DNA from: Eutreptiella sp. 'Long Island Sound 2002'
Taxonomy: Eukaryota > Euglenozoa > Euglenophyceae > Eutreptiales > Eutreptiaceae
Assembly (NCBI GenBank): GCA_964036045.1
Contig: OZ038387.1
Location: 22,629,637 to 22,693,636, forward strand
Direction of reading: 5' to 3'
DNA: 64,000 nucleotides
A program made the translations under genes and the position numbers. A model generated the notes under the pieces. The model was given only the letters and a program-made list of their open reading frames with translations, did not search any database and was not told the origin of the DNA. Shown piece by piece: positions 31,160-41,877 of the stretch (its first letter is position 1; each line of letters opens with the position of its first letter).

Positions 31160-31703
31160 GTGGGAGTCCATGCGGGAATGTTTGCCCAGCGCGCTACTTT
31201 TCTATTAACTATCCCGACTTCAGCCCCAAATTTACCCTCTCATGGAGACGCCCCTCAAATAGACCATGTTGGACTGCACACCCTCCCTACATAACCCCTG
31301 CATTCTCGGGGGTCCCCAACAAAGGGGGCAAATTCAAAAGTGGCTACATAACCCATGCCTTGGAAAAGTAGATTCATGATGAGGCATTGGAAAAAGGAAA
31401 GGAACATTTCCAGCCCCACACCACCACTATCACCTTGTGCACGGGTCAAAAAAATGCCCTGCGCGCCAACGCTCCCCCCATGGTGGAGATGAGCAAAAAA
31501 GTGTGCAAATAGAAATGGGTGAAAGTGGGTGAAAATCCAAAAATGCCATACCCCCAATGTGAAAAAAGCATCAAAACCTATGCTAGGGGAAAGAATGATG
31601 CCCCTAGTATCACAAAGTATGGGTCTCGAGTACGGCTAGACACCCAAATAGTTGCACTGCGTCCGCACTGCGCGCGCACTGCGCTAAGGGCGCCCCTGAG
31701 TGC
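31160..31703 (+). repeat. diverged GCCCGGCGC/GCACTGCGC-ended repeat
   Basis: The left end aatgtttgcccagcgcgcta and the internal agaccat/tggactgcacacc blocks relate it to 14521-14877. The right part (31486-31703) matches 29574-29800, ending in tandem gcactgcgc and aagggcgcccc. It also holds cctgcattctcgggggtccc, which is part of the 170-bp unit at 42821, so it is a composite. Confidence 0.6.
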
Positions 31704-32699
31704 CTTGAAAACACCACTACAGTTGGCAGGGCTTGGTTCTACCCAGGGTTGCGGACCCTTGTCAGTATTTTTTGACAAACTTACTATTGCCTTCTGCCTC
31801 ATGGTGTACGCCGGATGGATTTCACGCCATTACAGGTCAACTGCTCCTTAATCCCCTTGTTCCCACAATTGGTCTTGGCCGAGGGATTAGGTGTCTGGGC
31901 AACCGACAAAGACAACCTGAGTTCTTGTTTTCAAAACATCGGATGTTGCAGAGCCCTCCAAGTCTGCGCAGGGAAATTCAACGTCCCTGCGGTGGTGTCC
32001 GTATGGGAGCATGCAGCAGCTATAATTTCATTTCAGTTTGAATCATCGCTGGCGGATGGAGCATTAGCTTTGGTCACTACCAAGGGACCTGGTGGCATTG
32101 CTTGCCAGATCTTGTCTATCCCACAACTTAATTGGCCACTGGGCAGGTAGAAGGGGCCAAGCAAGCTGCCACAATCAAGAGGGGGGGGGGGGGACCAATG
32201 GGGAAGCAAAGTTTTCCCACGCTTTGGTGTGGCCCCTCGAGTTGGGGTTAAGGACTCCCAATCTTCAGTGCGGCCACTTGAGTGGTCCGTCGCACACAAC
32301 AAGGGGATTCTTTGATTTTGAGGAGGCTGGCCATGGTGGGGCCTACAAGGGCAGGGTGCATGTGATCGTCCCATTTGTTTGGCGAAAAAATGGGAAGTTA
32401 TTGGATTGCCAACAGTCATACAATGTGCTTGTGCTTAGGGTCCCTGGGCTAGAGGAGGGAGTGATGTTTGGGGGTAAAGCATTGTGATAGATGGCTGGAA
32501 CATTCATTTGGATGCTGGGCGCCCCCGGCAGGTGCCGGGCAAACAACATTTCCACTGAAGGCGACTAAGCCTGTGTTCCATTTCTGGCACTCAGGGGGGT
32601 CCTTAAGGGGGGGGGGAAGCCTTTGTACAGCCAACATAAACGAACGGTCAGGGGGACGCTCTCTGCTTCCTGGTCATATGACCGTCTCTACTTCAAAGG
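31704..32699. other. spacer, no convincing gene
   Basis: Frames of about 100-130 codons exist on both strands (31815-32150 plus, 32033-32419 minus) but none shows a domain. A G12 run lies at 32181-32192. Confidence 0.5.
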
Positions 32700-32880
32700 T
32701 TGGCGGATGGTGGTTGCTGGCAATTGGCAGTTGCCGGTTTGCAGTTGGTGGCAGTTGGCGGCGGTTGGCGACAGTTGGTGGTCGGCGATTGGTGGTTGGT
32801 TGGGGTTGGCGGTTGGCAGCAGTTAGCGGTTGGCGGTTGGCAGCGGTTGGCGGTTGGCGGTTGGCGGTTGGTGGTCCCTG
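32700..32880 (+). repeat. GGCGGTT-type minisatellite, short array
   Basis: Imperfect repeats of ggcggtt, ggtggtt and ggcagcggtt. It is followed directly by tggtccctggg and tccttaagg blocks. A larger array with ordered higher repeats is at 60915-61382, also followed by a tggtccc block. Confidence 0.85.
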
Positions 32881-33867
32881 GGGGCTGTCCTTAAGGGCGG
32901 TCCTTAACAAAAAAAGAATTCAGGCTTCTTAAGGAGCCCCCTGCCGGCACTGTGCTTCACAACGGTGGTCTGAAAGGCATAAGCGGCATGCTGCACATGC
33001 CACAGGCTCTCAGGCATTGACGCAACAAATCAGTGGGGTCCTACCGCCACTCTGGATTCTCAATGGCAGCTGGTGCATCAAAAAGGTCTGAGTACACAGT
33101 AGCAGGGATAAGGCTGGCGTAACAAACACAAGAAAACGATGTGCAGGAATGACAGCACACGAACTGAAGCTCAAAGTAAATTGGTGACACAAGACTGCGG
33201 TCCATTCAATGTGGTCACACAGCTGTGGTTAGCGCACTGCTGCTCGCAAATAGTTGCTTGCTGGTGATGCAATAAACTGGAAAAGCATATGTATGAAACG
33301 AAGCCATAATACTGTAAATGAATCCAATCCGACGGCTGCCGGTTTTCGTTAGATGAAGATAAACAGACGGCATCAGGTGCGGCTGCTAATCTATGGTTTC
33401 AGATCTGAGCTATTGAGGCTCCGCGATCTGCGACAATTCCAGTATGGACATGCCTGGCCTGCGTACAAGAGAAACCGGAGGGCTGCCCGCAACCGGCACG
33501 GCGTTGCACTTCTACACATATGCATGATCGGAGCATGTGCCACGATTCCCCCAACCAGGGTTGTGAAAGAAGTTGGCAGTGAGGATGTACTACGATGAGA
33601 CCAAACGTAGCGCATAGCTGAGGTAAAGATTGTGGATCAAAAATCAGTCAATGCGACCGTTCGGAAAAATGCAAAAAATGTAACTTTGGGTCTTCTTCTG
33701 AGGACTTCCGTGGACAGGAAAATTGGAAGGAGTACACGTCCCATAAATAGTAGAAAAAAAGAGACGAGGGCAACTAATATAAATTTCAGCAATGAGTAAA
33801 CCAAACGCTGAGCAAGGGGGCGGGGTGGATGAATTTAGAGCGAGAGAAGGCATTGTACAATGCGCAG
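32881..33867. other. 3' flank of FBPase gene 2, no gene seen
   Basis: Contains the conserved 3'-flank block (33330-33393). Short frames only. Confidence 0.55.
33330..33393 (-). other. conserved 3'-flank block, copy 2
   Basis: Core ccggttttcgtta at 33339-33351, 523 bp downstream of the gene 2 stop, followed by ggctgctaatct about 30 bp on. Matches the blocks downstream of genes 1 and 3. Confidence 0.5.
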
Positions 33868-36800
33868 TTAGATGATGAGACGTGCAGACTGGGACTGCTT
33901 AAGTTCATCGTCAGCAAGGTTGGTGTAAAACTCCTCCAACTCCTCAATCTCATCAGAGCCACCCATCATCAGCGGCACACGCTGGTGAACGTCCTTGGGT
34001 GGAAGATCCATGATGCGGGCCATCCCCGTCGTGGATTTCCCTCCAGCCTGCTCAATCAGGTACGACATCGGTGCGGCTTCGTAAAGCAGTCGCAGCTTGC
34101 CGTTCACGTTCTTGGAGTCGGCAGGATAGCCGAACACACCACCGTACAACAACGTACGGTGCACATCACCAACCATCGAACCAATGTACCGGCTGGTGTA
34201 TGCGCTGCCACCACGGTTGGTGCCCTTGGCAAGACTGTCGATCCATGCCTTGGTGGGCTCATCCCAGTTGTCTCGGTTGGCCTCATTGATGGAGTAGATC
34301 TTGCCACGGGGTGGCACCTTGATGTTGGGGTGTGTCAGAATGAACTCTCCAATGCTCTCGTCCAACGTGAACCCGTTCACACCATCACCAAGCGTGAACA
34401 CGAAGTGCGTGGCAGACGAGTACAAGGCGTACCCGGCAGCCACCAGGGAGTTGCCAGGCTTCAATGTGGATCGCAGGCACTGCTGCATGGCCTCGGACAT
34501 GTCGGCGCCTTCCTGGAAATCGTCGGGCAGCATGCAGTCGTCATCCTCCTCAAAGATTCCGAAAATGGTGCCCACGGGAATGCCAGCATCGACGTTGGAA
34601 GACCCATCCAGAGGATCGAACACCGAGATGTACTTGCCTCCCTCCTCAACCAACACGTCCGACTCGTAGGACTCGTCCAGCTTGTTTTCCACGTTCACAG
34701 GCGCATCCTCCTCCTCAGAGGCAATCACTCCCATACGGCCAGTGAACTTCAACGCCCGCTTCAACACGTCGTTGGTGATCACGTCAAGCTTCTTCTGCTC
34801 CTCTCCCTGCACGTTGATGGATCCCCCACCTCCAGCGTATCCGGTCATGCCGTCAATTGCCGATCGCTTCACCAGCTTGGAGATGGTCTTGCAGGCCGTC
34901 TGTACGGAAGCAAACACGGACTCCAGCTCAACCAACTCGGGGTTCGCACGCGCTACCTCCAACATGAAGCGGGACAAGGTGATCCCCGTTTGGTCGCACG
35001 TCTCGGCAAACACAGGGCTCTTGATGCCCTTCACCTTCTTCTCGGAGCTGATGGCCATCATCGCCACCGTGGTGGTGGCATCAGCAGACGCCGTTGCCAA
35101 CTTCACCGTCTTACGGGCCGCCTGCGAGGCCTTCAGTTCATCGTCAGCCAGCTTCTCGTAGAACTCCTCCAACTCCTCGATCTCATCAGAGCCACCCATC
35201 ATCAGCGGCACACGCTGGTGAACGTCCTTGGGTGGAAGATCCATGATGCGGGCCATCCCCGTCGTGGATTTCCCTCCAGCCTGCTCAATCAGGTACGACA
35301 TCGGTGCGGCTTCGTAAAGCAGTCGCAGCTTGCCGTTCACGTTCTTGGAGTCGGCAGGATAGCCGAACACACCACCGTACAACAACGTACGGTGCACATC
35401 ACCAACCATCGAACCAATGTACCGGCTGGTGTACACACTGCCACCACGGTTGGTGCCCTTGGCAAGACTGTCGATCCATGCCTTGGTGGGCTCATCCCAG
35501 TTGTCTCGGTTGGCCTCATTGATGGAGTAGATCTTGCCACGGGGTGGCACCTTGATGTTGGGGTGTGTCAGAATGAACTCTCCAATGCTCTCGTCCAACG
35601 TGAACCCGTTCACACCATCACCAAGCGTGAACACGAAGTGCGTGGCAGACGAGTACAAGGCGTACCCGGCAGCCACCAGGGAGTTGCCAGGCTTCAATGT
35701 GGATCGCAGGCACTGCTGCATGGCCTCGGACATGTCGGCGCCTTCCTCGAAGAAATCGTCGGGCAGCACGCAGTCGTCATCCTCCTCAAAGATCCCGAAA
35801 ATGGTGCCCACGGGAATGCCAGCATCGACGTTGGAAGACCCATCCAGAGGATCGAACACCGAGATGTACTTGCCTCCCTCCTCAACCAACACGTCCGACT
35901 CGTAGGACTCGTCCAGCTTGTTTTCCACGTTCACAGGCGCATCCTCCTCCTCAGAGGCAATCACTCCCATACGGCCAGTGAACTTCAACGCCCGCTTCAA
36001 CACGTCGTTGGTGATCACGTCAAGCTTCTTCTGCTCCTCTCCCTGCACGTTGATGGATCCCCCACCTCCAGCGTATCCGGTCATGCCGTCAATTGCCGAT
36101 CGCTTCACCAGCTTGGAGATGGTCTTGCAGGCCGTCTGTACGGAAGCAAACACGGACTCCAGCTCAACCAACTCGGGGTTCGCACGCGCTACCTCCAACA
36201 TGAAGCGGGACAAGGTGATTCCCGTTTGGTCGCACGTCTCGGCAAACACAGGGCTCTTGATGCCCTTCACCTTCTTCTCGGAGCTGATGGCCATCATCGC
36301 CACCGTGGTGGTGGCATCAGCAGACGCCGTTGCCAACTTCACCGTCTTACGGGCCGCCTGCGAGGCCTTCAGTTCATCGTCAGCCAGCTTCTCGTAGAAC
36401 TCCTCCAACTCCTCGATCTCATCAGAGCCACCCATCATCAGCGGCACACGCTGGTGAACGTCCTTGGGTGGAAGATCCATGATGCGGGCCATCCCCGTCG
36501 TGGATTTCCCTCCAGCCTGCTCAATCAGGTACGACATCGGTGCGGCTTCGTAAAGCAGTCGCAGCTTGCCGTTCACGTTCTTGGAGTCGGCAGGATAGCC
36601 GAACACACCACCGTACAACAACGTACGGTGCACATCACCAACCATCGAACCAATGTACCGGCTGGTGTACACACTGCCACCACGGTTGGTGCCCTTGGCA
36701 AGACTGTCGATCCATGCCTTGGTGGGCTCATCCCAGTTGTCTCGGTTGGCCTCATTGATGGAGTAGATCTTGCCACGGGGTGGCACCTTGATGTTGGGGT

Positions 36801-38754
36801 GTGTCAGAATGAACTCTCCAATGCTCTCGTCCAACGTGAACCCGTTCACACCATCACCAAGCGTGAACACGAAGTGCGTGGCAGACGAGTACAAGGCGTA
36901 CCCGGCAGCCACCAGGGAGTTGCCAGGCTTCAATGTGGATCGCAGGCACTGCTGCATGGCCTCGGACATGTCGGCGCCTTCCTCGAAGAAATCGTCGGGC
37001 AGCACGCAGTCGTCATCCTCCTCAAAGATCCCGAAAATGGTGCCCACGGGAATGCCAGCATCGACGTTGGAAGACCCATCCAGAGGATCGAACACCGAGA
37101 TGTACTTGCCTCCCTCCTCAACCAACACGTCCGACTCGTAGGACTCGTCCAGCTTGTTTTCCACGTTCACAGGCGCATCCTCCTCCTCAGAGGCAATCAC
37201 TCCCATACGGCCAGTGAACTTCAACGCCCGCTTCAACACGTCGTTGGTGATCACGTCAAGCTTCTTCTGCTCCTCTCCCTGCACGTTGATGGATCCCCCA
37301 CCTCCAGCGTATCCGGTCATGCCGTCAATTGCCGATCGCTTCACCAGCTTGGAGATGGTCTTGCAGGCCGTCTGTACGGAAGCAAACACGGACTCCAGCT
37401 CAACCAACTCGGGGTTCGCACGCGCTACCTCCAACATGAAGCGGGACAAGGTGATTCCCGTTTGGTCGCACGTCTCGGCAAACACAGGGCTCTTGATGCC
37501 CTTCACCTTCTTCTCGGAGCTGATGGCCATCATCGCCACCGTGGTGGTGGCATCAGCAGACGCCGTTGCCAACTTCACCGTCTTACGGGCCGCCTGCGAG
37601 GCCTTCAGTTCATCGTCAGCCAGCTTCTCGTAGAACTCCTCCAACTCCTCGATCTCATCAGAGCCACCCATCATCAGCGGCACACGCTGGTGAACGTCCT
37701 TGGGTGGAAGATCCATGATGCGGGCCATCCCCGTCGTGGATTTCCCTCCAGCCTGCTCAATCAGGTACGACATCGGTGCGGCTTCGTAAAGCAGTCGCAG
37801 CTTGCCGTTCACGTTCTTGGAGTCAGCAGGATAGCCGAACACACCACCGTACAACAACGTACGGTGCACATCACCAACCATCGAACCAATGTACCGGCTG
37901 GTGTACGCGCTGCCACCACGGTTGGTGCCCTTGGCAAGACTGTCGATCCATGCCTTGGTGGGCTCATCCCAGTTGTCTCGGTTGGCCTCATTGATGGAGT
38001 AGATCTTGCCACGGGGTGGCACCTTGATGTTGGGGTGTGTCAGAATGAACTCTCCAATGCTCTCGTCCAACGTGAACCCGTTCACACCATCACCAAGCGT
38101 GAACACGAAGTGCGTGGCAGACGAGTACAAGGCGTACCCGGCAGCCACCAGGGAGTTGCCAGGCTTCAATGTGGATCGCAGGCACTGCTGCATGGCCTCG
38201 GACATGTCGGCGCCTTCCTCGAAGAAATCGTCGGGCAGCACGCAGTCGTCATCCTCCTCAAAGATTCCGAAAATGGTGCCCACGGGAATGCCAGCATCGA
38301 CGTTGGAAGACCCATCCAGAGGATCGAACACCGAGATGTACTTGCCTCCCTCCTCAACCAACACGTCCGACTCGTAGGACTCGTCCAGCTTGTTTTCCAC
38401 GTTCACAGGCGCATCCTCCTCCTCAGAGGCAATCACTCCCATACGGCCAGTGAACTTCAACGCCCGCTTCAACACGTCGTTGGTGATCACGTCAAGCTTC
38501 TTCTGCTCCTCTCCCTGCACGTTGATGGATCCCCCACCTCCAGCGTATCCGGTCATGCCGTCAATTGCCGATCGCTTCACCAGCTTGGAGATGGTCTTGC
38601 AGGCCGTCTGTACGGAAGCAAACACGGACTCCAGCTCAACCAACTCGGGGTTCGCACGCGCTACCTCCAACATGAAGCGGGACAAGGTGATCCCCGTTTG
38701 GTCGCACGTCTCGGCAAACACAGGGCTCTTGATGCCCTTCACCTTCTTCTCGGA
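33868..38754 (-). repeat. tandem 1236-bp FBPase coding repeat, 4 units
   Basis: Head-to-tail in-frame units of 1236 bp, with the last unit shorter and ending in the distinct tail. Units 2 and 3 are especially alike (both GGSVYT and the same silent changes), pointing to a recent internal duplication or conversion. Confidence 0.95.
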
Positions 38755-39285
38755 GGTCACAGCCATCATGGCATACGAGGTACGCGCATCAGCCAGCCCC
38801 GTCGACAACTTCACGCTTCTGGCGGCGGTTTGAGGGACCACCACGGCCTGCAGTGGTCCTGGGACTGCAAGAGATCGGACCTGTGGCTGCTTGAAGTAGT
38901 TGTAGATCACGCTGCCCACAAGCAGAACAACCGCACTGGCAGCCAAAGGCAGGGACAAGCCGGACACAGGGGCCTGTTTCATCTGCAAAACTTCCACAGG
39001 GATGCCAGCACCAGCGCTGACGGCTGCAGGTGCGACATGGTTGACTCGGGCCCCGGAATAGACTGTGGGCATCCGGCCGTAAACAGCCTGATTCGTTGTC
39101 GTGGTTGCTGTCGAAGCAACAGGCTGGGCAACAGTAGAGTAGAGGGAACTGGCAGGCGCCGCGGTGGTGGCTGCAATGAGTGCGCCTGCAAACATACCGA
39201 CAGAGACGGCAGCCACCCAATTTGCCCAGGGCCGGGAACCTTCCCGGGTGTCCACTGGAAGCAACCTTTGAGATGCAGACGCCAT
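33868..39285 (-). CDS. plastid fructose-1,6-bisphosphatase polyprotein, four domains (gene 2)
   Basis: 1805 residues: the same presequence as gene 1 with minor changes, then four FBPase domains, U1 38754-37519, U2 37518-36283, U3 36282-35047, U4 35046-33868. All keep the catalytic motifs and the two loop cysteines. U1-U3 carry IFEEDDDCVLPDDFFEEG; U4 carries DDDCMLPDDFQEG, one residue shorter. All four read SSNVDAG (gene 1: SSNIDAG) and KNVNGK. The C-terminal tail is FYTNLADDELKQSQSARLII with a TAA stop. An upstream in-frame ATG at 39438 would add 51 residues (MPRFFQVSG...), but the added part is not shared with the other genes and the presequence is complete without it, so the ATG at 39285 is preferred. 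Unit-to-unit identity is very high. Confidence 0.93.
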   Translation of the reverse strand: MASASQRLLPVDTREGSRPWANWVAAVSVGMFAGALIAATTAAPASSLYSTVAQPVASTATTTTNQAVYGRMPTVYSGARVNHVAPAAVSAGAGIPVEVLQMKQAPVSGLSLPLAASAVVLLVGSVIYNYFKQPQVRSLAVPGPLQAVVVPQTAARSVKLSTGLADARTSYAMMAVTSEKKVKGIKSPVFAETCDQTGITLSRFMLEVARANPELVELESVFASVQTACKTISKLVKRSAIDGMTGYAGGGGSINVQGEEQKKLDVITNDVLKRALKFTGRMGVIASEEEDAPVNVENKLDESYESDVLVEEGGKYISVFDPLDGSSNVDAGIPVGTIFGIFEEDDDCVLPDDFFEEGADMSEAMQQCLRSTLKPGNSLVAAGYALYSSATHFVFTLGDGVNGFTLDESIGEFILTHPNIKVPPRGKIYSINEANRDNWDEPTKAWIDSLAKGTNRGGSAYTSRYIGSMVGDVHRTLLYGGVFGYPADSKNVNGKLRLLYEAAPMSYLIEQAGGKSTTGMARIMDLPPKDVHQRVPLMMGGSDEIEELEEFYEKLADDELKASQAARKTVKLATASADATTTVAMMAISSEKKVKGIKSPVFAETCDQTGITLSRFMLEVARANPELVELESVFASVQTACKTISKLVKRSAIDGMTGYAGGGGSINVQGEEQKKLDVITNDVLKRALKFTGRMGVIASEEEDAPVNVENKLDESYESDVLVEEGGKYISVFDPLDGSSNVDAGIPVGTIFGIFEEDDDCVLPDDFFEEGADMSEAMQQCLRSTLKPGNSLVAAGYALYSSATHFVFTLGDGVNGFTLDESIGEFILTHPNIKVPPRGKIYSINEANRDNWDEPTKAWIDSLAKGTNRGGSVYTSRYIGSMVGDVHRTLLYGGVFGYPADSKNVNGKLRLLYEAAPMSYLIEQAGGKSTTGMARIMDLPPKDVHQRVPLMMGGSDEIEELEEFYEKLADDELKASQAARKTVKLATASADATTTVAMMAISSEKKVKGIKSPVFAETCDQTGITLSRFMLEVARANPELVELESVFASVQTACKTISKLVKRSAIDGMTGYAGGGGSINVQGEEQKKLDVITNDVLKRALKFTGRMGVIASEEEDAPVNVENKLDESYESDVLVEEGGKYISVFDPLDGSSNVDAGIPVGTIFGIFEEDDDCVLPDDFFEEGADMSEAMQQCLRSTLKPGNSLVAAGYALYSSATHFVFTLGDGVNGFTLDESIGEFILTHPNIKVPPRGKIYSINEANRDNWDEPTKAWIDSLAKGTNRGGSVYTSRYIGSMVGDVHRTLLYGGVFGYPADSKNVNGKLRLLYEAAPMSYLIEQAGGKSTTGMARIMDLPPKDVHQRVPLMMGGSDEIEELEEFYEKLADDELKASQAARKTVKLATASADATTTVAMMAISSEKKVKGIKSPVFAETCDQTGITLSRFMLEVARANPELVELESVFASVQTACKTISKLVKRSAIDGMTGYAGGGGSINVQGEEQKKLDVITNDVLKRALKFTGRMGVIASEEEDAPVNVENKLDESYESDVLVEEGGKYISVFDPLDGSSNVDAGIPVGTIFGIFEEDDDCMLPDDFQEGADMSEAMQQCLRSTLKPGNSLVAAGYALYSSATHFVFTLGDGVNGFTLDESIGEFILTHPNIKVPPRGKIYSINEANRDNWDEPTKAWIDSLAKGTNRGGSAYTSRYIGSMVGDVHRTLLYGGVFGYPADSKNVNGKLRLLYEAAPMSYLIEQAGGKSTTGMARIMDLPPKDVHQRVPLMMGGSDEIEELEEFYTNLADDELKQSQSARLII

Positions 39286-41021
39286 GGCAGAAAACAGATC
39301 TTCACACCAACGACAGCAATCACAGATCCTTCGACGCAGCACCAGTATTAGGTAGAGTGATATACAGTTGGATTGCAGGCTGCGGTGCTGTTGGAGTGGA
39401 CACGCATCAGTTCCTGACACCTGAAAAAACCTGGGCAACCCATAGATAGTTGGAGGCAGCTTCCTACAAATTCACCCAATCCTTGGAGACCCCTGTTGGC
39501 CCCACCCAGGTGCAGCATGTCCCTGGGGGTGATTTGTTTACTATGAAGGGTTGGGTTGCATGATAAAATGAGTCTTGATCACCTGTTGGCCTGCAACCGA
39601 GCAACTGTACCCTGAGGCTGGAATCCCACTTTGTTGGCAACCGTCTGAGGTGTATTTGCAGCCATGCTAGGAGCCCTCCGCCCATGCGCTACAACCACGT
39701 TGTTCGTTGTTACCTCCCTGGTTGTATGCACTTTTTTTGACAGTAAAGAAGTGCATTTGACCAGGGATGGTCACTGGACAAACCTGTGGTGTGTAGGGCT
39801 TTGGAGGCTCGGTGGAGCTTGGCCACAGGCGCCACTCACAATGCAGGGGAGACCCATCTGCCACACTCTGCCAGTGATGAGCGTCAAGTTGGTCTCAGCT
39901 CCTGATGTGTGTTCAAACGTTGACACTTACTCGCTTACTCACTTACTCACTTACTCACTTACTGACAGTGGGATTCAATGTAGCTACACATTTTCCCCTT
40001 AGCAGGGTGGTGACTGCCAAAGTGGGAGGGGAGGATAGGCCCAACTTTAGGATTATGGCCAAAATCAACCTCTCTCCAAGAATAAGTGAGTGTAAAATTG
40101 ATGAAGTGACGCCATCTAAGGCTCCCTGTGTTTAACAGAGATTATCTGTTTCCAAGGAATCGGGGAACAGAGAGGGGAATAAGGGGTACACACACTCTAT
40201 GACAAGATCAGGTCCCCACAATGAAAGGGGGACCCCAGTTGCATCACAACATCCCCCCCCACATCCTCACCGGAAATTTGACTCCCTTCTTATGCCTGTC
40301 CTTGGCAACCATGTGCGGCTAGTGCGTGGGAAATTTCGCAGAAGCCCCTCGATTTCGTGTGGTAAAGTTCATGGCCAATTTGAAACGCCAAATTTCCCAC
40401 GAGAAATTTACTGCCCATGAAATCCCCCCCCCCTGTAACTTGCTTGTTGACAACTACTTTGACAGAACAACATGCATCAACACAAGTTGAAATTGTAAAA
40501 CCACTTATTGCTGAGATCCCGTTGCACACCCACCACTTTGTCAAAGCAACAACAAGTGACGAACATCGGCGCAATGCAGCCAAATAACACCAAGTTTACG
40601 TTCTGTCAATTTTGGACCTGTGGATTTTTGCAATTTGGCTTTGTGGAATAGAACAGAATGTGGGTGGAGAACCCTATCAGTACTTCAAAATGCTGTGCCC
40701 ACTTCCAAAACTAGGTCAGACAGGGATTGCCATTCACCACACCCCTGCGCAGGGCATGCATGTGGATGTAACCATACGGAAATCAATTTAGGGCCTGGTG
40801 CGATTGCCCCCCATTACCCCATCCATTTGGCTCTTTCAATTATGTTGTGGAGATCTTTGTTGGCTGGGCATGCCTTTTCTATTGCATCCACATATGGGGA
40901 GGGAGTTCTTTTTGCAAAAAGAGCTCTCGTGCTAGGGATGCAGATGGGGTGCGTGAGCTGACTTCCACACCCAGCCCTGTAGCCCCAGCAGTCTGCGAGG
41001 TCTCATCAAAGGTACATGGCC
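39286..41021. other. spacer upstream of gene 2, no gene seen
   Basis: The gene 2 promoter and 5' leader should lie at its left end, but no core promoter element is recognisable. A (ttactcac)n microsatellite is at 39928-39966. Short frames elsewhere have no domains. Confidence 0.5.
39928..39966 (+). repeat. microsatellite, 8-bp unit cttactca
   Basis: Four to five head-to-tail copies of cttactca, slightly imperfect at the ends (cgcttactcacttactcac and on). Confidence 0.9.
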
Positions 41022-41065
41022 ACGGGGGGGACGTCTCCTCGCTTCTGTACGCGACTCCCCCCCCC
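41022..41065 (+). repeat. inverted repeat flanking the finger-protein gene, left arm
   Basis: acgggggggacgtctcctcg and gtacgcgactccccc recur inverted at 43283-43331. The arms enclose 2.2-2.3 kb containing the Cys/His-finger gene. Both arms are followed inward by a gggcc...ggcccc palindromic tract and G runs. Confidence 0.7.
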
Positions 41066-41427
41066 CAGTAGAAGTGGGCCGAAGGCCCCCAGGGGGGGGG
41101 GGCTTCTGGGGGGGGGGGGGGCTAGCCGCCGAGGAGGGCCTCCCTAGGGGACTAGCTAGTCGCTGCTAGTTGCTAGGGGGGGGGGGGCTAGGGGAGAGGG
41201 TTTAGCAGAGGTCTAGTCCAGTCTGGCAGAGACGCGGTGGCCTAAGGGGTTACTCTACAACAACGGAGGCCTCCACTCTACCTCCTCACCATTGCAATGG
41301 TGGTTGTAGGCGCCCACACCCCCTGCCTGGGGAGGGCCGTATATATATGCTGGTCTCTCCGACACGGCCCATCACACCGGAGAGCAGCTGGGTGCCTTGC
41401 AGGTTGCCCAAGCCTACGAGGCACCCG
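41066..41427. other. G-run-rich tract
   Basis: Five or more runs of 9-13 G between 41091 and 41200, with ctagcc and gctagtcgctgctagttgct runs; potential G-quadruplex DNA. No gene. Confidence 0.6.
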
Positions 41428-41630
41428 ATTGGTTTTTTTTTTCCTTTGCCGTACACACAAGTACCGCTCTATATGAATAGTTTTTTTTTTCCTTCGCCGC
41501 ATACACAAATGCAGCTCTGTGGGAGTAGGTTTTTTTTTCCTTCGCCGTACACACAAGTACCGCTCTATAGTAATGGTTTTTTTTTTCCTTCGCCGTATAC
41601 ACAAATGCAGCTCGTTCCGTCCCTTTTTTT
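41428..41630 (-). repeat. alternating A-B tandem repeat with A-tracts, downstream of the finger gene
   Basis: Four units of about 48 bp. On the minus strand each has a gcggcgaagg- or acggcgaagg-like block followed by an A8-A10 run. Units alternate between gagcggtacttgtgtgtacg and gagctgcatttgtgtatacg types, so the higher period is about 100 bp. It starts about 20 bp past the stop of the gene at 41647 and may be its 3'-UTR. Translated, it gives a repeated LCVRRRKKK peptide, probably meaningless. Confidence 0.8.
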
Positions 41631-41646
41631 TCCACTACCCCACGGC

Positions 41647-41842
41647 TCACTTAAAAATTTCTCCCTCCGACGACGAGTCGGAATCAGAGACATTTGTATT
41701 CCGCCGCTTTCGGGGCCTTGTCCATGACAAGTCCATTTTCCTGCGCTGCCCTACACTCTCCAAAGGGCGTGAGCGTTCCGCACCTGATGACGCCTCAGTG
41801 CAGGAGGAGGACGAGGAGGAGGACGAGGAGGAGGAGGACGAG

Positions 41843-41877
<35 letters not shown>

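Noticed and set aside
39286-39438. N-terminal extension of FBPase gene 2 by 51 residues
   Set aside because: Not shared by the other three genes, and the presequence is complete from MASASQ.
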